A stretch of 44,371 bases of DNA, from contig DCII01000026.1 in the NCBI GenBank assembly GCA_002315935.1, positions 1 through 44,371 on the forward strand, read 5' to 3'. Positions 22,603 through 30,661 of this stretch are shown piece by piece. Source of the stretch: Ruminococcaceae bacterium UBA1730. Its GTDB lineage: Bacteria > Bacillota > Clostridia > Oscillospirales > Acutalibacteraceae. Under the pieces are notes generated by a model. The model searched no databases and was not told the origin of the DNA. It saw nothing but the letters and a program-made list of their open reading frames with translations. Within the stretch, counting starts at the first letter, position 1, and the number at the start of each line of letters is the position of its first letter. The position numbers and the translations under genes were made by a program.

Positions 22603-23718
22603 ATGGCAATTGTTAAACTCGTTTTTGCATTTTTATTTTCTCTTTCGACCATCTTAACTCCGTATTTTCATTTTTTGTTCAAGGGAGTTGATTCAATCTA
22701 TGATGATTGGTCAGAGACCGATGTTTTCACCGCAGATTATGCCTTCACTCTTAAGAAGGACCCCGATAAGGATTTTGTAATCGTCAACTTTGCGGATATT
22801 CAGCTTACTGACGGCGAAATTTTCGGAGAAGACGGAGAATTCGCAAAAGAACTTATCAAGAAGGCTGTTGATGAATCAAAGCCGGACCTCATCACTCTTA
22901 CGGGCGATAATGCAAGCGGAGATGTGACATATATCGAAATGGTCAAATTCATTGATTCTCTCGGCATTCCCTGGGCTGCGACTATGGGTAACCATGACGG
23001 AAGCAACGGAAAAACTCTTAACGAAGCATGGGATTCCTACATTATTTCTCAGGCAAAGAACTGCCTTTATAAACCCGGTCCGAAGGGCATGGGCAACGGA
23101 AACTATGTTATCAATATCACGGAAAACGGCAAAATCATTCATTCTGTATTCATGATGGATACTCATTCAAGTGCCGGCGATACAGAGAGCAGCAAAATCA
23201 ATCTCGGTCCCAACGGCGAAGTAGGTTACGACCATCTCTGGGCAAACCAGATAAAGTGGTATGAATGGGCAGTCAAGGGCATTGAAAAGCTTGCGGGTCA
23301 ACCCGTTCAGAGCTCCGCATTCATGCACATTCCCGTAATTGAATTCAGAACTGCAAGAGACACAATGTGCAATTTTGTAATTGACAACGAAGGAAACAAA
23401 ACAGCCGTTCCCAAAGAAGAATATACCGATGCTTTCGGTTCAATCGAAGAGGGCGGAGCAACAATCTGCTCACCCGAAGGAAACAACGGATTTTTTGCAA
23501 AGGCAAAGGAGCTTGGTTCAACAAAGGATATGATTTTCGGCCATGACCATATGAACAACATGAGCATTGTTTATGAAGGCGTAAGATTGAGCTTCGGTCT
23601 TAAGACCGGAAGAGGTTCATATTCATTCGATAAAATGAACGGTTGGTCAACTCTTTCTGTTGCTTCAGACGGTTCAACAACCTTTGCCCATCATTCGGTA
23701 TTCGGCGAAGATACATAA
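22603..23718 (+). CDS. Exported/membrane-anchored calcineurin-like metallophosphoesterase
   Basis: This 371-aa protein begins with a hydrophobic segment (about residues 3-28) that is a signal peptide or anchor, so the enzyme probably acts outside the cytoplasm. The metallophosphoesterase motifs follow: NFADIQLTDG (about 62-71), LTGDNASGD (about 98-106), MGNHDGSNG (about 125-133), a histidine in MHIPVIEF (about 245) and FGHDHMNN (about 312-319). The first motif reads D-x-Q where the commonest form is D-x-H; a D-I-Q version is known in the ADP-ribose/CDP-alcohol diphosphatase branch. The substrate cannot be told. GGAGG precedes the ATG. It is a single-gene unit with its own promoter and terminator. 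Confidence 0.85.
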   Translation: MAIVKLVFAFLFSLSTILTPYFHFLFKGVDSIYDDWSETDVFTADYAFTLKKDPDKDFVIVNFADIQLTDGEIFGEDGEFAKELIKKAVDESKPDLITLTGDNASGDVTYIEMVKFIDSLGIPWAATMGNHDGSNGKTLNEAWDSYIISQAKNCLYKPGPKGMGNGNYVINITENGKIIHSVFMMDTHSSAGDTESSKINLGPNGEVGYDHLWANQIKWYEWAVKGIEKLAGQPVQSSAFMHIPVIEFRTARDTMCNFVIDNEGNKTAVPKEEYTDAFGSIEEGGATICSPEGNNGFFAKAKELGSTKDMIFGHDHMNNMSIVYEGVRLSFGLKTGRGSYSFDKMNGWSTLSVASDGSTTFAHHSVFGEDT

Positions 23719-23726
23719 AAACATTT

Positions 23727-23760
23727 CAGGGTCAGTTTAAAAATGGCTGACCCTGTATTT
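23727..23760. terminator. Bidirectional terminator
   Basis: CAGGGTCAG (23727-23735) pairs with CTGACCCTG (23747-23755), with TATTTTATTT on one side and an A-rich stretch on the other. It separates the convergent phosphoesterase and TIM-barrel genes. Confidence 0.85.
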
Positions 23761-24494
23761 TATTTCCATAATGCTTTTAACCTTTCAATGTCCCTGATAA
23801 GCTCTTCAGGGCTGTCATTTCTGACGAATTCAATGATAAGAGCGTTTCCGAAATCAAGCTCTTTCAGCCAACCGAGAATTTTTTCGATGAACCTTTTATC
23901 CTCGGCATATCCCTGCTGAAACTTTTCAAGCTCCGAAAACGAAATATGAACATCCTGAACATGGCGGATGGTTCTGAATAATTTTTCTTTATCGGAAGCT
24001 TCTGTTCTGTACCATGACTGATAATATGTTTTTATATTGTCACGGTTAACATCATTCAGAAAACTCAGAGCCGATTCGGTTGTGTCGTTGAAGGTGTTCG
24101 GATGGCATTCGTTGCAGACCGTGATGCCGTATTCCCTTGCAATGTCGGCGGCTCGCCTTGCATCCTCAAGCAGAAGCTGATATTCCTCTTCGCTTGTTTC
24201 ATCGCTTCCTTTTGTTCCGAGCCATGTGCGTATATACTTTGCACCCATAATCGAAGCGTTTTCGCAGAGATTTCTCCATTCCTTGCCGAAGCTTCCGATT
24301 CGGTAATATGTGCCGTAGGAATTGATTATTATTCCGTTTTCATCGCAAAGCTTTTTTGCTTTTTCTGCATCCTCGGAGGTCTTGATATGAACATCAGAAC
24401 CCCATTCAATAATTTCAGCCTTTGCCTTTACTGCGGCATCAACAACCTCTTCAATTGAATAAGGTCGCAGGGATACGCTTGTGAAACCAATCAT
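23760..24494 (-). CDS. Sugar phosphate isomerase/epimerase-like TIM-barrel protein
   Basis: This 244-aa xylose-isomerase-like TIM-barrel protein (AP endonuclease family 2 superfamily) has metal-ligand candidates in the usual barrel order: IIEWGSDVH near the N-terminus (about 33-41), TVCNECHPNTF (about 127-137) and VQDVHISFSELE (about 183-194). The family isomerises or epimerises sugars or related acids with a divalent metal. The substrate is not evident, since no sugar operon surrounds it. GAGGAAA precedes the ATG and a promoter lies at 24527-24555. Length is slightly short for the family but the barrel seems complete. Confidence 0.8.
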   Translation of the reverse strand: MIGFTSVSLRPYSIEEVVDAAVKAKAEIIEWGSDVHIKTSEDAEKAKKLCDENGIIINSYGTYYRIGSFGKEWRNLCENASIMGAKYIRTWLGTKGSDETSEEEYQLLLEDARRAADIAREYGITVCNECHPNTFNDTTESALSFLNDVNRDNIKTYYQSWYRTEASDKEKLFRTIRHVQDVHISFSELEKFQQGYAEDKRFIEKILGWLKELDFGNALIIEFVRNDSPEELIRDIERLKALWK

Positions 24495-24526
24495 ATTTTT
24501 TCCTCTTATCTTTAATTTATAAAATA

Positions 24527-24555
24527 ATCATACATTATGATTCAATGTTTATCAA
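24527..24555 (-). promoter_or_regulatory. Promoter of the TIM-barrel gene
   Basis: On the minus strand TTGATA (complement of 24550-24555) is followed after 17 bases by TATGAT (complement of 24527-24532). Confidence 0.65.
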
Positions 24556-24594
24556 GCTTTTGAGAGATAATTATTTTCGATGAGCGTGAATTGC

Positions 24595-24623
24595 TTGAAA
24601 TACTGTATTGTAGGTGATAAAAT
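24595..24623 (+). promoter_or_regulatory. Promoter of the short DMT-family gene
   Basis: TTGAAA (24595-24600), a 17-base spacer and TAAAAT (24618-24623) with TGA extended -10 lie 23 bases before the ATG at 24647, with AAGGAGG between. Confidence 0.7.
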
Positions 24624-24646
24624 TATGCAGAAGGAGGTAATAATTT

Positions 24647-25060
24647 ATGTGGATGATTCTTGCATTATTGTCTGCCGTTTTTGCGGCTCTGACCTCGATT
24701 CTTGCAAAGGTCGGAATTCAGAATGTTGATTCAACTCTCGCAACGGCGGTCAGAACTCTTGTTGTTGTTGCCATGTCGTGGATGATGGTTTTTATTACCG
24801 ACACTCAGGGAGAAATAACCGAAATCAGCCGAAAAAGCTGGATTTTTCTCGTTCTTTCAGGTCTGGCAACAGGTGCATCATGGCTCTGCTATTATAAAGC
24901 AATTCAGATAGGCGATGTTTCAAAAGTTGTGCCGATTGATAAATTAAGCGTTATCTTCACCCTTGTTCTTTCATTCGTTTTTCTTCATGAGAAATTCAAC
25001 GCAAGGTCAATCATCGGATGTATTCTTATCGGAGCGGGAACTCTTCTGATGGTTCTTTGA
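24647..25060 (+). CDS. Half-size EamA/DMT-family membrane transporter
   Basis: This 137-aa protein is a single EamA repeat with about four or five membrane segments (about 2-20, 33-50, 67-85, 96-113, 119-137), where full drug/metabolite transporters have two repeats and about ten. Motifs include GIQNVDSTLATAVRTLVV near the N-terminus and KLSVIFTLVLSFVFLHEKF near 100-118, close to COG2510-type small EamA proteins. Such half transporters likely function as dimers. A strong AAGGAGG precedes the ATG. The substrate is unknown. Confidence 0.85.
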   Translation: MWMILALLSAVFAALTSILAKVGIQNVDSTLATAVRTLVVVAMSWMMVFITDTQGEITEISRKSWIFLVLSGLATGASWLCYYKAIQIGDVSKVVPIDKLSVIFTLVLSFVFLHEKFNARSIIGCILIGAGTLLMVL

Positions 25061-25160
25061 CAGAAAATAAATAACCGATATAGAATAATAAGTTGAGAGA
25101 GCCTTCAATAACAGATGGTTTTCTTAAATTATTATGAATTGACTTTCCGGAGGGCTATTA

Positions 25161-25823
25161 TTGAAATATATTTTTCTTATTCTTCTCGTTTTTGTTTCGG
25201 CAATTCATCTTTATCATAGCTGGATTGATGATTCCGCAAAAAGAAAATTTACAAAGCCGTTTTTGCTTCCGCTCATAATTGCATATTATGCGTTATGCAC
25301 GGAGAATTTTTCGTGGCTGTTGGTTATCGCTCTTGCGGCGAGCTGGTTGGGCGATGTGCTTCTTATCCCCAAGGGAAACGGATGGTTCACCGCAGGCGGA
25401 ATAAGCTTTATGATAACGCATTTTCTGTTTATCGCCGTTTACGCAATGAGGGTTGATTTTTCAAAGGTAAAATGGATTCTCGTTATTCCTGCGGTTATAC
25501 TTTATTACGGAATATCCGCAATAATCATCAAATCTCTCAAGCCGTCAACTCCGAAAATGATGCTCATTCCGATGTATGTCTATCTTCTTGCCAACAGCAC
25601 TATGAATGTTTTTTCGCTTATGCAGCTCATTTCTCTGCGTTCGGCAGGAGCAATTGTTGCGTTCATCGGAGCTATATTGTTCTTCATTTCGGACTGCACT
25701 CTGTTTCTTGTCCGTTATCATAAAAACAAAGACCTTATTTTCAAAAAGCATTTCACCGTTATGATTACTTATATTATCGGCGAATTCCTCATTGCACAGG
25801 GAATGCTGATGTCAGGAGTTTAA
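25161..25823 (+). CDS. YhhN-family membrane protein (lysoplasmalogenase-like)
   Basis: This 220-aa polytopic protein has about eight hydrophobic segments and the YhhN/TMEM86 signature: an Asp in SWLGDVLLIP (about 66-75) and FFISDCTLF (about 176-184). Eukaryotic relatives hydrolyse lysoplasmalogen; plasmalogens occur in many anaerobic Clostridia, which makes the role plausible here. It starts with TTG behind GGAGGG. It is followed two bases later by the PAQR-family gene, so the two are probably co-transcribed. The function in bacteria is weakly established. Confidence 0.82.
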   Translation: MKYIFLILLVFVSAIHLYHSWIDDSAKRKFTKPFLLPLIIAYYALCTENFSWLLVIALAASWLGDVLLIPKGNGWFTAGGISFMITHFLFIAVYAMRVDFSKVKWILVIPAVILYYGISAIIIKSLKPSTPKMMLIPMYVYLLANSTMNVFSLMQLISLRSAGAIVAFIGAILFFISDCTLFLVRYHKNKDLIFKKHFTVMITYIIGEFLIAQGMLMSGV

Positions 25824-25825
25824 CC

Positions 25826-26506
25826 ATGTTTGATATTAAAAACACACCTCTTCCCAATTATTCGAGAAAAGAAGATATTATCAACAGCATCACCCATGCC
25901 GCAGGAGTACCGCTCTGCATAGTCGGAACGGTTATGCTGTTTAAGGTGCTGATAAGAAACGGTGCATCAAAAACTCAGCTTTTTGCCTGTGGACTTTATC
26001 TTGCTTCAACCCTGCTTGTTTTTCTCGGATCGGCAATCTATCACGGAATGAAACCGGGCTACGCAAAGAGAGTTGCAAGAATTCTTGACCATTGCAACAT
26101 CTATGTTATGATTTCGGGCAACATAACCGCCTTTTATCTCAACCATCTCTATGAAAAAAATCCCGATTTTTCAATCGGGGTTATCGCCGCAGTCTGGGGA
26201 CTTTCAATAATCGGAATGGTCCTCACCTTTATGGATTTGAAAAAATTCAATATTCCGCAGATATTCATGTATAATGTGCTCGGCTGGGCGGGACTTTTCG
26301 CAATGAAATCAATTGCTTCGTCCTCGGCGGCAGGCAAGCGGTATATCGAAACCGTTCTCATCGGCGGAGCGTTCATAACTCTCGGAGCAATCCTTTATCT
26401 TGTCGGAAAGAAATTCAGATATTTCCACGCCGTATTTCATGTTTTCGTGCTTGTTGGTTCTTCGTTTTTCTTTATTGCGACCCATAATTTTGCACTTGCA
26501 GGTTAA
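25826..26506 (+). CDS. Hemolysin III/PAQR-family membrane protein
   Basis: This 226-aa protein has seven predicted membrane segments and the PAQR/HlyIII marks: NSITHAAGVPLCIVG (about 20-34), SAIYHGM near 70 with DHCNIYVMISGNITAF following (about 87-102), and a C-terminal FHAVFHVFVLVGSSFFF (about 199-215). These His/Asp/Ser residues form the zinc site of the family. Members are membrane hydrolase-like proteins; haemolytic activity is not general. GGAG precedes the ATG. It begins two bases after the YhhN stop, and the polymerase gene starts two bases after its end. Confidence 0.88.
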   Translation: MFDIKNTPLPNYSRKEDIINSITHAAGVPLCIVGTVMLFKVLIRNGASKTQLFACGLYLASTLLVFLGSAIYHGMKPGYAKRVARILDHCNIYVMISGNITAFYLNHLYEKNPDFSIGVIAAVWGLSIIGMVLTFMDLKKFNIPQIFMYNVLGWAGLFAMKSIASSSAAGKRYIETVLIGGAFITLGAILYLVGKKFRYFHAVFHVFVLVGSSFFFIATHNFALAG

Positions 26507-26508
26507 CT

Positions 26509-28008
26509 ATGGAAAAATCGTATATTGCAATTGATTTAAAATCATTTTATGCTTCGGTTGAATGCGTTCAGCGAGGTCTTAATCCGCTTGTCAATAACCT
26601 TGTTGTTGCGGATGAAAGCAGAACCGAAAAAACAATCTGTCTTGCTGTTTCGCCTTCTCTCAAGGCTTACGGAATTTCCGGCAGGGCAAGACTTTTTGAG
26701 GTTATTCAGAGAGTCAGAGAGGTCAACAGCGAAAGAAAATATAAAGCTCCGAACCGCAAATTCAGGGGAAAATCCTATTATGACCCGTATCTGAAGGAAG
26801 ACCCTTCGCTTGAGCTGGATTTCATCATTGCACCTCCGCAGATGGCGAAATATATGGAAATCAGCACGAAGATTTATGAAATTTATCTTAAATATATTGC
26901 TCCCGAGGACATCCATGTTTATTCGATAGACGAGGTTTTCATTGATGCAACAAAATATCTTAAGCTCTATGGACTTTCTCCGAGAGAGCTTGCAATGAAG
27001 ATGATAAAGGATGTTCATTCGCATACGGGAATAACCGCAACCGCAGGAATCGGAACAAATCTTTTTCTCTGCAAGGTTGCGATGGATATTGTTGCGAAGC
27101 ATATCCCAGCCGATGAAGACGGCGTAAGAATTGCGGAGCTTGACGAAATGAGCTTTCGTGAAAAATTATGGGACCATACTCCGCTGACGGATTTCTGGAG
27201 AATAGGCAGAGGCATTTCAAAAAAGCTTGAAGCTCACGGACTTTGCACTATGGGTGACATTGCTCTGTGTTCTGTCGGAAAGCCTGATGATTATTATAAC
27301 GAGGACCTTTTATACAGGCTTTTCGGAATTAATGCGGAGCTTCTTATAGACCACGCATGGGGATGGGAGCCGACTGAAATTTCCGCAATCAAGGCATACC
27401 GCCCCGAAAACAACAGCCTCAGCTCGGGTCAGGTGTTGCAATGCCCGTATTCAGCCGAAAAGGGAAAGCTTGTTGTGCGTGAAATGACGGATGCACTTGC
27501 ACTTGACCTTGTTGAAAAGGGACTTGTCTGCGACCAGATGGTGCTGACGGTCTGCTATGACATTGAAAATGCGGCTCATTATCAGGGCGAAATGAAAGAG
27601 GATTTTTACGGCAGAGTTGCACCCAAGAATGCACACGGCTCGACAAATCTCGGCAGATTTACTTCGTCATCAAAGCTCATCATTGATGCGGTTATGAAGC
27701 TTTATGACCGAATAGTCAACAGAGAGCTGACGGTCAGAAGATTCTATGTTGTTGCAAATCATGTTATCCGTGAAGGTGATGTGAAGGAGGAAGAATTCGA
27801 GCAGCTGAATTTTTTCACCGATTACGAAGCGGAGAAAAAGAAAAAGGAGGAAGCAGAAGCTTCTCTCGAAAAGGAAAAGAAGATGCAGAAGGCAATTCTT
27901 TCCGTCAAAAAAAGATACGGCAAAAATGCAATTCTCAAGGGAATGAATTATGAAGAGGGGGCAACAGCCAGAGAACGCAACGGACAGGTAGGCGGTCATA
28001 AAAAATGA
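26509..28008 (+). CDS. Y-family DNA polymerase, UmuC-like (UvrX type)
   Basis: This 499-aa error-prone translesion polymerase has catalytic acidic residues in IAIDLKSFYASVEC (about 7-20) and in VYSIDEVFID (about 137-146). The fingers/palm region contains GISGRARLFEV, and the helix-hairpin-helix and little-finger regions follow (FWRIGRGISKKLEAHGL near 235). A charged Lys/Glu coiled C-terminus (about 435-470) is present and no RecA-binding tail is evident. It resembles plasmid/phage-associated Firmicutes UmuC/UvrX more than DinB. It overlaps the following YolD-like gene by four bases (ATGA), the common pairing. No LexA box was identified in the two bases upstream, so it may share the YhhN-PAQR transcript. 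Confidence 0.9.
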   Translation: MEKSYIAIDLKSFYASVECVQRGLNPLVNNLVVADESRTEKTICLAVSPSLKAYGISGRARLFEVIQRVREVNSERKYKAPNRKFRGKSYYDPYLKEDPSLELDFIIAPPQMAKYMEISTKIYEIYLKYIAPEDIHVYSIDEVFIDATKYLKLYGLSPRELAMKMIKDVHSHTGITATAGIGTNLFLCKVAMDIVAKHIPADEDGVRIAELDEMSFREKLWDHTPLTDFWRIGRGISKKLEAHGLCTMGDIALCSVGKPDDYYNEDLLYRLFGINAELLIDHAWGWEPTEISAIKAYRPENNSLSSGQVLQCPYSAEKGKLVVREMTDALALDLVEKGLVCDQMVLTVCYDIENAAHYQGEMKEDFYGRVAPKNAHGSTNLGRFTSSSKLIIDAVMKLYDRIVNRELTVRRFYVVANHVIREGDVKEEEFEQLNFFTDYEAEKKKKEEAEASLEKEKKMQKAILSVKKRYGKNAILKGMNYEEGATARERNGQVGGHKK

Positions 28009-28409
28009 ATGAAAAATATAAAAAAATAGCGGATATGCAGCATCATCAGTCGCTCAACCATCCGCATATGTCAATGCACGACAGAGCGGCACAGTTTGCT
28101 CCGTTTGCGGCGTTGACGGGTTACGGCGATGCGGTTGACGAAACGGCAAGGCTTGTTGATTGCGTGCCGATTTTAAGTGACGATGAAAATGATATTCTTG
28201 ATGAAAAAATGAAAAAAATCAGAGAAAATATCAAAGGTCAGCCCGAAATAACCGTTTTTCGCTTTATTCCGGATGAAATTAAATTCGGCGGTGCTTTTGA
28301 ATATTTCACGGGTAATGTCCGCAGACTTGACGAAATCAGCAGGAAAATGATTTTTGTTGACGGAACGGAAATTTATTATGACGATATTTTTAAAATCGAG
28401 GTAAAATAA
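28005..28409 (+). CDS. YolD-like protein, partner of UmuC-type polymerase
   Basis: This 134-aa protein carries the YolD-like signature DRAAQFAPFAALTGYGDAVDE (about 25-45), found beside UmuC/UvrX polymerases in Firmicutes and proposed to be a functional analogue of UmuD. The C-terminal part (IEVK end) is beta-rich, with FEYFTGNVRRLDE and YYDDIFKIEVK. The start overlaps the polymerase stop (ATGA), which implies coupled translation and a joint role in translesion synthesis. The biochemical role is not known. Confidence 0.85.
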   Translation: MNEKYKKIADMQHHQSLNHPHMSMHDRAAQFAPFAALTGYGDAVDETARLVDCVPILSDDENDILDEKMKKIRENIKGQPEITVFRFIPDEIKFGGAFEYFTGNVRRLDEISRKMIFVDGTEIYYDDIFKIEVK

Positions 28410-28410
28410 C

Positions 28411-29055
28411 ATGGAAGAAAAATTCGAAATTTTCTATATCCGCCATGCGGACACATCAGGTGCACCCATTGAGGGAGCATCAAAGTGCGATATAGGTCTT
28501 TCGGCTCTCGGCGAAGAGCAGATAAAGCTTCTTGCACAGCGGTTTGCAGGTGCAAGCTTCGATGCCGTGCTTTCAAGTCCGCTCATAAGGGCGGTCAAAA
28601 CCGCCGCCGCAGTTGTTGAAAAGCTTGAATATCCCAAGGAAATTGAGATAGTTCCGGAGCTTAAGGAAAACGGAAGCACAAAGGATTATCTCGGCGTTGA
28701 CATGGATTTTCTCGGAAAATATTTTGATAAGCTTACGCTCTGCAAGGATGAAATTTGCGAAAATTTTAAAGACGAAACCGATGAAGATAACGATAAAAGA
28801 GCAAAAGAAATCATTGCTTATCTCAAAGAAAGATTCGGCTTCGGCAAAAGAATTCTCGTTTTTGCTCACGGCTCATTCGGTAATCATTTCATTCCTGCCG
28901 CCGTTGAAATGGGCAAGGGTAACTATATATTGAGCATCAACAACACCTCTGTCACGAAGATAAAATACACAACCGACGGCAAGCAGAGGGTATCTTTTCA
29001 GAACGATTTTTCGCATTTAAGACCGCTTATGCCGGATTACGAATTCACGGTCTGA
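28411..29055 (+). CDS. Histidine phosphatase superfamily protein
   Basis: This 214-aa phosphoglycerate-mutase-like phosphatase has the catalytic motif IRHADTSG (about 9-16, phosphohistidine H11), LSSPLIRAVKTA (about 57-68) and the second histidine in VFAHGSFGNH (about 150-159). The motif is RHA rather than RHG, which is common. It follows the YolD-like gene by one base, so it may be carried on the same transcript, although no functional link is obvious. The substrate is unknown; broad-specificity phosphatases of this type act on sugar phosphates or nucleotides. Confidence 0.85.
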   Translation: MEEKFEIFYIRHADTSGAPIEGASKCDIGLSALGEEQIKLLAQRFAGASFDAVLSSPLIRAVKTAAAVVEKLEYPKEIEIVPELKENGSTKDYLGVDMDFLGKYFDKLTLCKDEICENFKDETDEDNDKRAKEIIAYLKERFGFGKRILVFAHGSFGNHFIPAAVEMGKGNYILSINNTSVTKIKYTTDGKQRVSFQNDFSHLRPLMPDYEFTV

Positions 29056-29099
29056 AGAAGAAAAAACTCTGAAAACTCTGAAAAATTTCCGAAAAGCAC

Positions 29100-29128
29100 T
29101 TGACAAGCGGAGAGGAATATATTAAAAT
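29100..29128 (+). promoter_or_regulatory. Promoter of the infC-rpmI-rplT operon
   Basis: A perfect TTGACA (29100-29105), 17 bases, and TAAAAT (29123-29128). Transcription starts near 29135, at the 5' edge of the L20-type leader. Confidence 0.85.
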
Positions 29129-29134
29129 AACTTG

Positions 29135-29275
29135 CACAATAAAGCAGAGCAGGAAATGGCTCTCACCTTCCGGGATGCTCCCGTGCTGGTCAATAACCTT
29201 ATGAATGCAGGCAAGGTGTCTGCGTTGGTTTTGATTTTATGCGAGACAGGAGCACCTGCCTCGTTTTTTTATTGC
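29135..29275 (+). promoter_or_regulatory. Ribosomal protein L20-type leader with attenuator
   Basis: This leader precedes infC-rpmI-rplT and ends in a terminator hairpin, CGAGACAGG (29242-29250) with CCTGCCTCG (29255-29263), followed by TTTTTTT (29264-29271), 53 bases before the infC start. The upstream part (29160-29235) can form alternative pairings. In Bacillus subtilis the L20 protein binds such a leader and causes early termination; the operon order and position match that system. The long open frame through it (from 29132) is not coding. Confidence 0.8.
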
Positions 29276-29323
29276 AAGGTGAAATGTTTCGGCTCTCAAA
29301 AGATTTTCAGGAGGTGCTTTAAT

Positions 29324-29842
29324 ATCAGCACGAAAGAACAGCAAATCAATGAGGATATCCGTGACAGAGAGATAAGAGTTATCTCCGATGAAGGCGAACA
29401 GCTCGGAATCATGTCTGCGGATGAGGCACTTAAAATTGCCGAAAGCAAAAACCTTGACCTTGTCAAGATTGCTCCCGATGCAAAGCCTCCCGTATGCAAG
29501 ATTATGAATTACGGAAAATACCGATTTGAGAAGGCAAAGAAAGAGAAGGAAGCCAGAAAGAATCAGAAGATTGTTGAAATCAAAGAAATCAGACTTTCTC
29601 TCAATATCGACACTCACGATTTCGATACAAAAATCAACCATGCCCGCAAGTTCCTTGCATCGGGCGATAAGGTTAAGGTTTCCATCCGCTTCAGAGGAAG
29701 AGAAATGGCTCACCCCGAGTTGGGTCTCACAATTATGCAAAAATGTGCAGAAGCTATCGGAGACGCAGCCGTTATCGAAAAGCCTGCAAAGCTGGAAGGC
29801 AGACAGATGCTGATGTTTTTAGCCCCAAAAGGCAACAAATAA
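29324..29842 (+). CDS. infC: Translation initiation factor IF-3
   Basis: IF-3 (172 aa) keeps ribosomal subunits apart and checks the start codon. The N-terminal domain shows INEDIRDREIRVI and GEQLGIMSADEALKIAE. The linker and C-terminal domain show PPVCKIMNYGKYRFEKAKKE, KIRLSLNI-like and FRGREMAHPELG. No ATG, GTG or TTG lies in frame between the leader terminator and the conserved N-terminus. The AGGAGG site (29309-29314) lies nine bases before an ATC codon (29324), giving the expected N-terminus (M-STKEQQINEDIR). AUU/AUC-type starts are known for infC and allow IF-3 to repress itself. rpmI and rplT follow. Confidence 0.93.
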   Translation: MSTKEQQINEDIRDREIRVISDEGEQLGIMSADEALKIAESKNLDLVKIAPDAKPPVCKIMNYGKYRFEKAKKEKEARKNQKIVEIKEIRLSLNIDTHDFDTKINHARKFLASGDKVKVSIRFRGREMAHPELGLTIMQKCAEAIGDAAVIEKPAKLEGRQMLMFLAPKGNK

Positions 29843-29874
29843 TTAATGTGTAAAATATTAAGGAGGATATAACA

Positions 29875-30072
29875 ATGCCTAAAATCAAGACACACAGCGG
29901 CGCAAAGAAGCGCTTCAAAATCTCCAAGGGCGGCAAGCCCATGCGTGCACATGCTTATAAGTCACACATTCTCAACAAGAAGAGCACAAAGCGTAAGAGA
30001 AATCTTCGCAAGGTCAGCGTTGCTGATGTTACCAACTGCAAGCAGATCAAAAGACTTGTTCCTTACAAATAA
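29875..30072 (+). CDS. rpmI: 50S ribosomal protein L35
   Basis: L35 (65 aa) is a basic protein of the large subunit. It begins MPKIKTHSGAKKRFKIS, the family signature, and has KRKRNLRKVSVAD in its second half. AAGGAGGA precedes the ATG. It sits between infC and rplT in the classic operon; levels should follow the L20 leader upstream. Length is exactly typical. Confidence 0.98.
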   Translation: MPKIKTHSGAKKRFKISKGGKPMRAHAYKSHILNKKSTKRKRNLRKVSVADVTNCKQIKRLVPYK

Positions 30073-30116
30073 TAAAGTAAGGCTTACCTAATTAAATTAA
30101 CGGAGGATAATAAATC

Positions 30117-30473
30117 ATGGCACGTATTAAAGGCGCTATAATGACTCGCAAGAGAAGAAATAAAGTACTCAAGCTCGCTAAGGGCTACTATGGCTCAAAG
30201 AGCACCCTCTTCAAGACTGCAAAGCAGGCTGTTATGAAGAGCGGCAACTATGCTTATATCGGCAGAAAGCACAAGAAGAGAGATTTCCGCCGTCTCTGGA
30301 TAACCAGAATTTCGGCAGCTTGCAAGATGAACGGCATGAACTATTCAACATTCATGAACGGTCTCAAGAAGGCTGACATCACTCTTAACAGAAAGATGCT
30401 TTCTGAAATTGCTATTGCTGACCCCGCTGCATTCACCGCTCTTACCGAGAAGGCAAAGGCAGCCCTCAACTAA
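30117..30473 (+). CDS. rplT: 50S ribosomal protein L20
   Basis: L20 (118 aa) binds 23S rRNA early in 50S assembly, and in Firmicutes it represses this operon through the leader. The signature stretches are RRNKVLKLAKGYYGSKS (about 13-29), KHKKRDFRRLWITRISAAC (about 53-71) and NRKMLSEIA. GGAGGA precedes the ATG. A terminator follows at 30489-30525, closing the operon. Confidence 0.98.
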   Translation: MARIKGAIMTRKRRNKVLKLAKGYYGSKSTLFKTAKQAVMKSGNYAYIGRKHKKRDFRRLWITRISAACKMNGMNYSTFMNGLKKADITLNRKMLSEIAIADPAAFTALTEKAKAALN

Positions 30474-30488
30474 TCGAAATCAACTCAG

Positions 30489-30526
30489 GAGATGCGGCAT
30501 AATAAACTATGTTGCATCTCTGTTTT
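30489..30526 (+). terminator. Terminator of the infC-rpmI-rplT operon
   Basis: GAGATGCGGCATA (30489-30501) pairs with TATGTTGCATCTC (30508-30520), one G-U pair, followed by TGTTTTCTT. Confidence 0.85.
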
Positions 30527-30661
30527 CTTGAAATATCAAGGGTGGAGTGTATCCTTTTTTGAAGGATGGATATTCCGCCCGCATTCTGCACCATAAAAAT
30601 TCTTTTGCGGAATTGCAGAAAATTCTGTCGAAAAAACACATATAAAAGGTATCAAATAAAA

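Noticed and set aside
29132..29323. N-terminal extension of infC
   Set aside because: It lies in the L20-type leader and crosses its terminator hairpin; the IF-3 family begins at about 29324.
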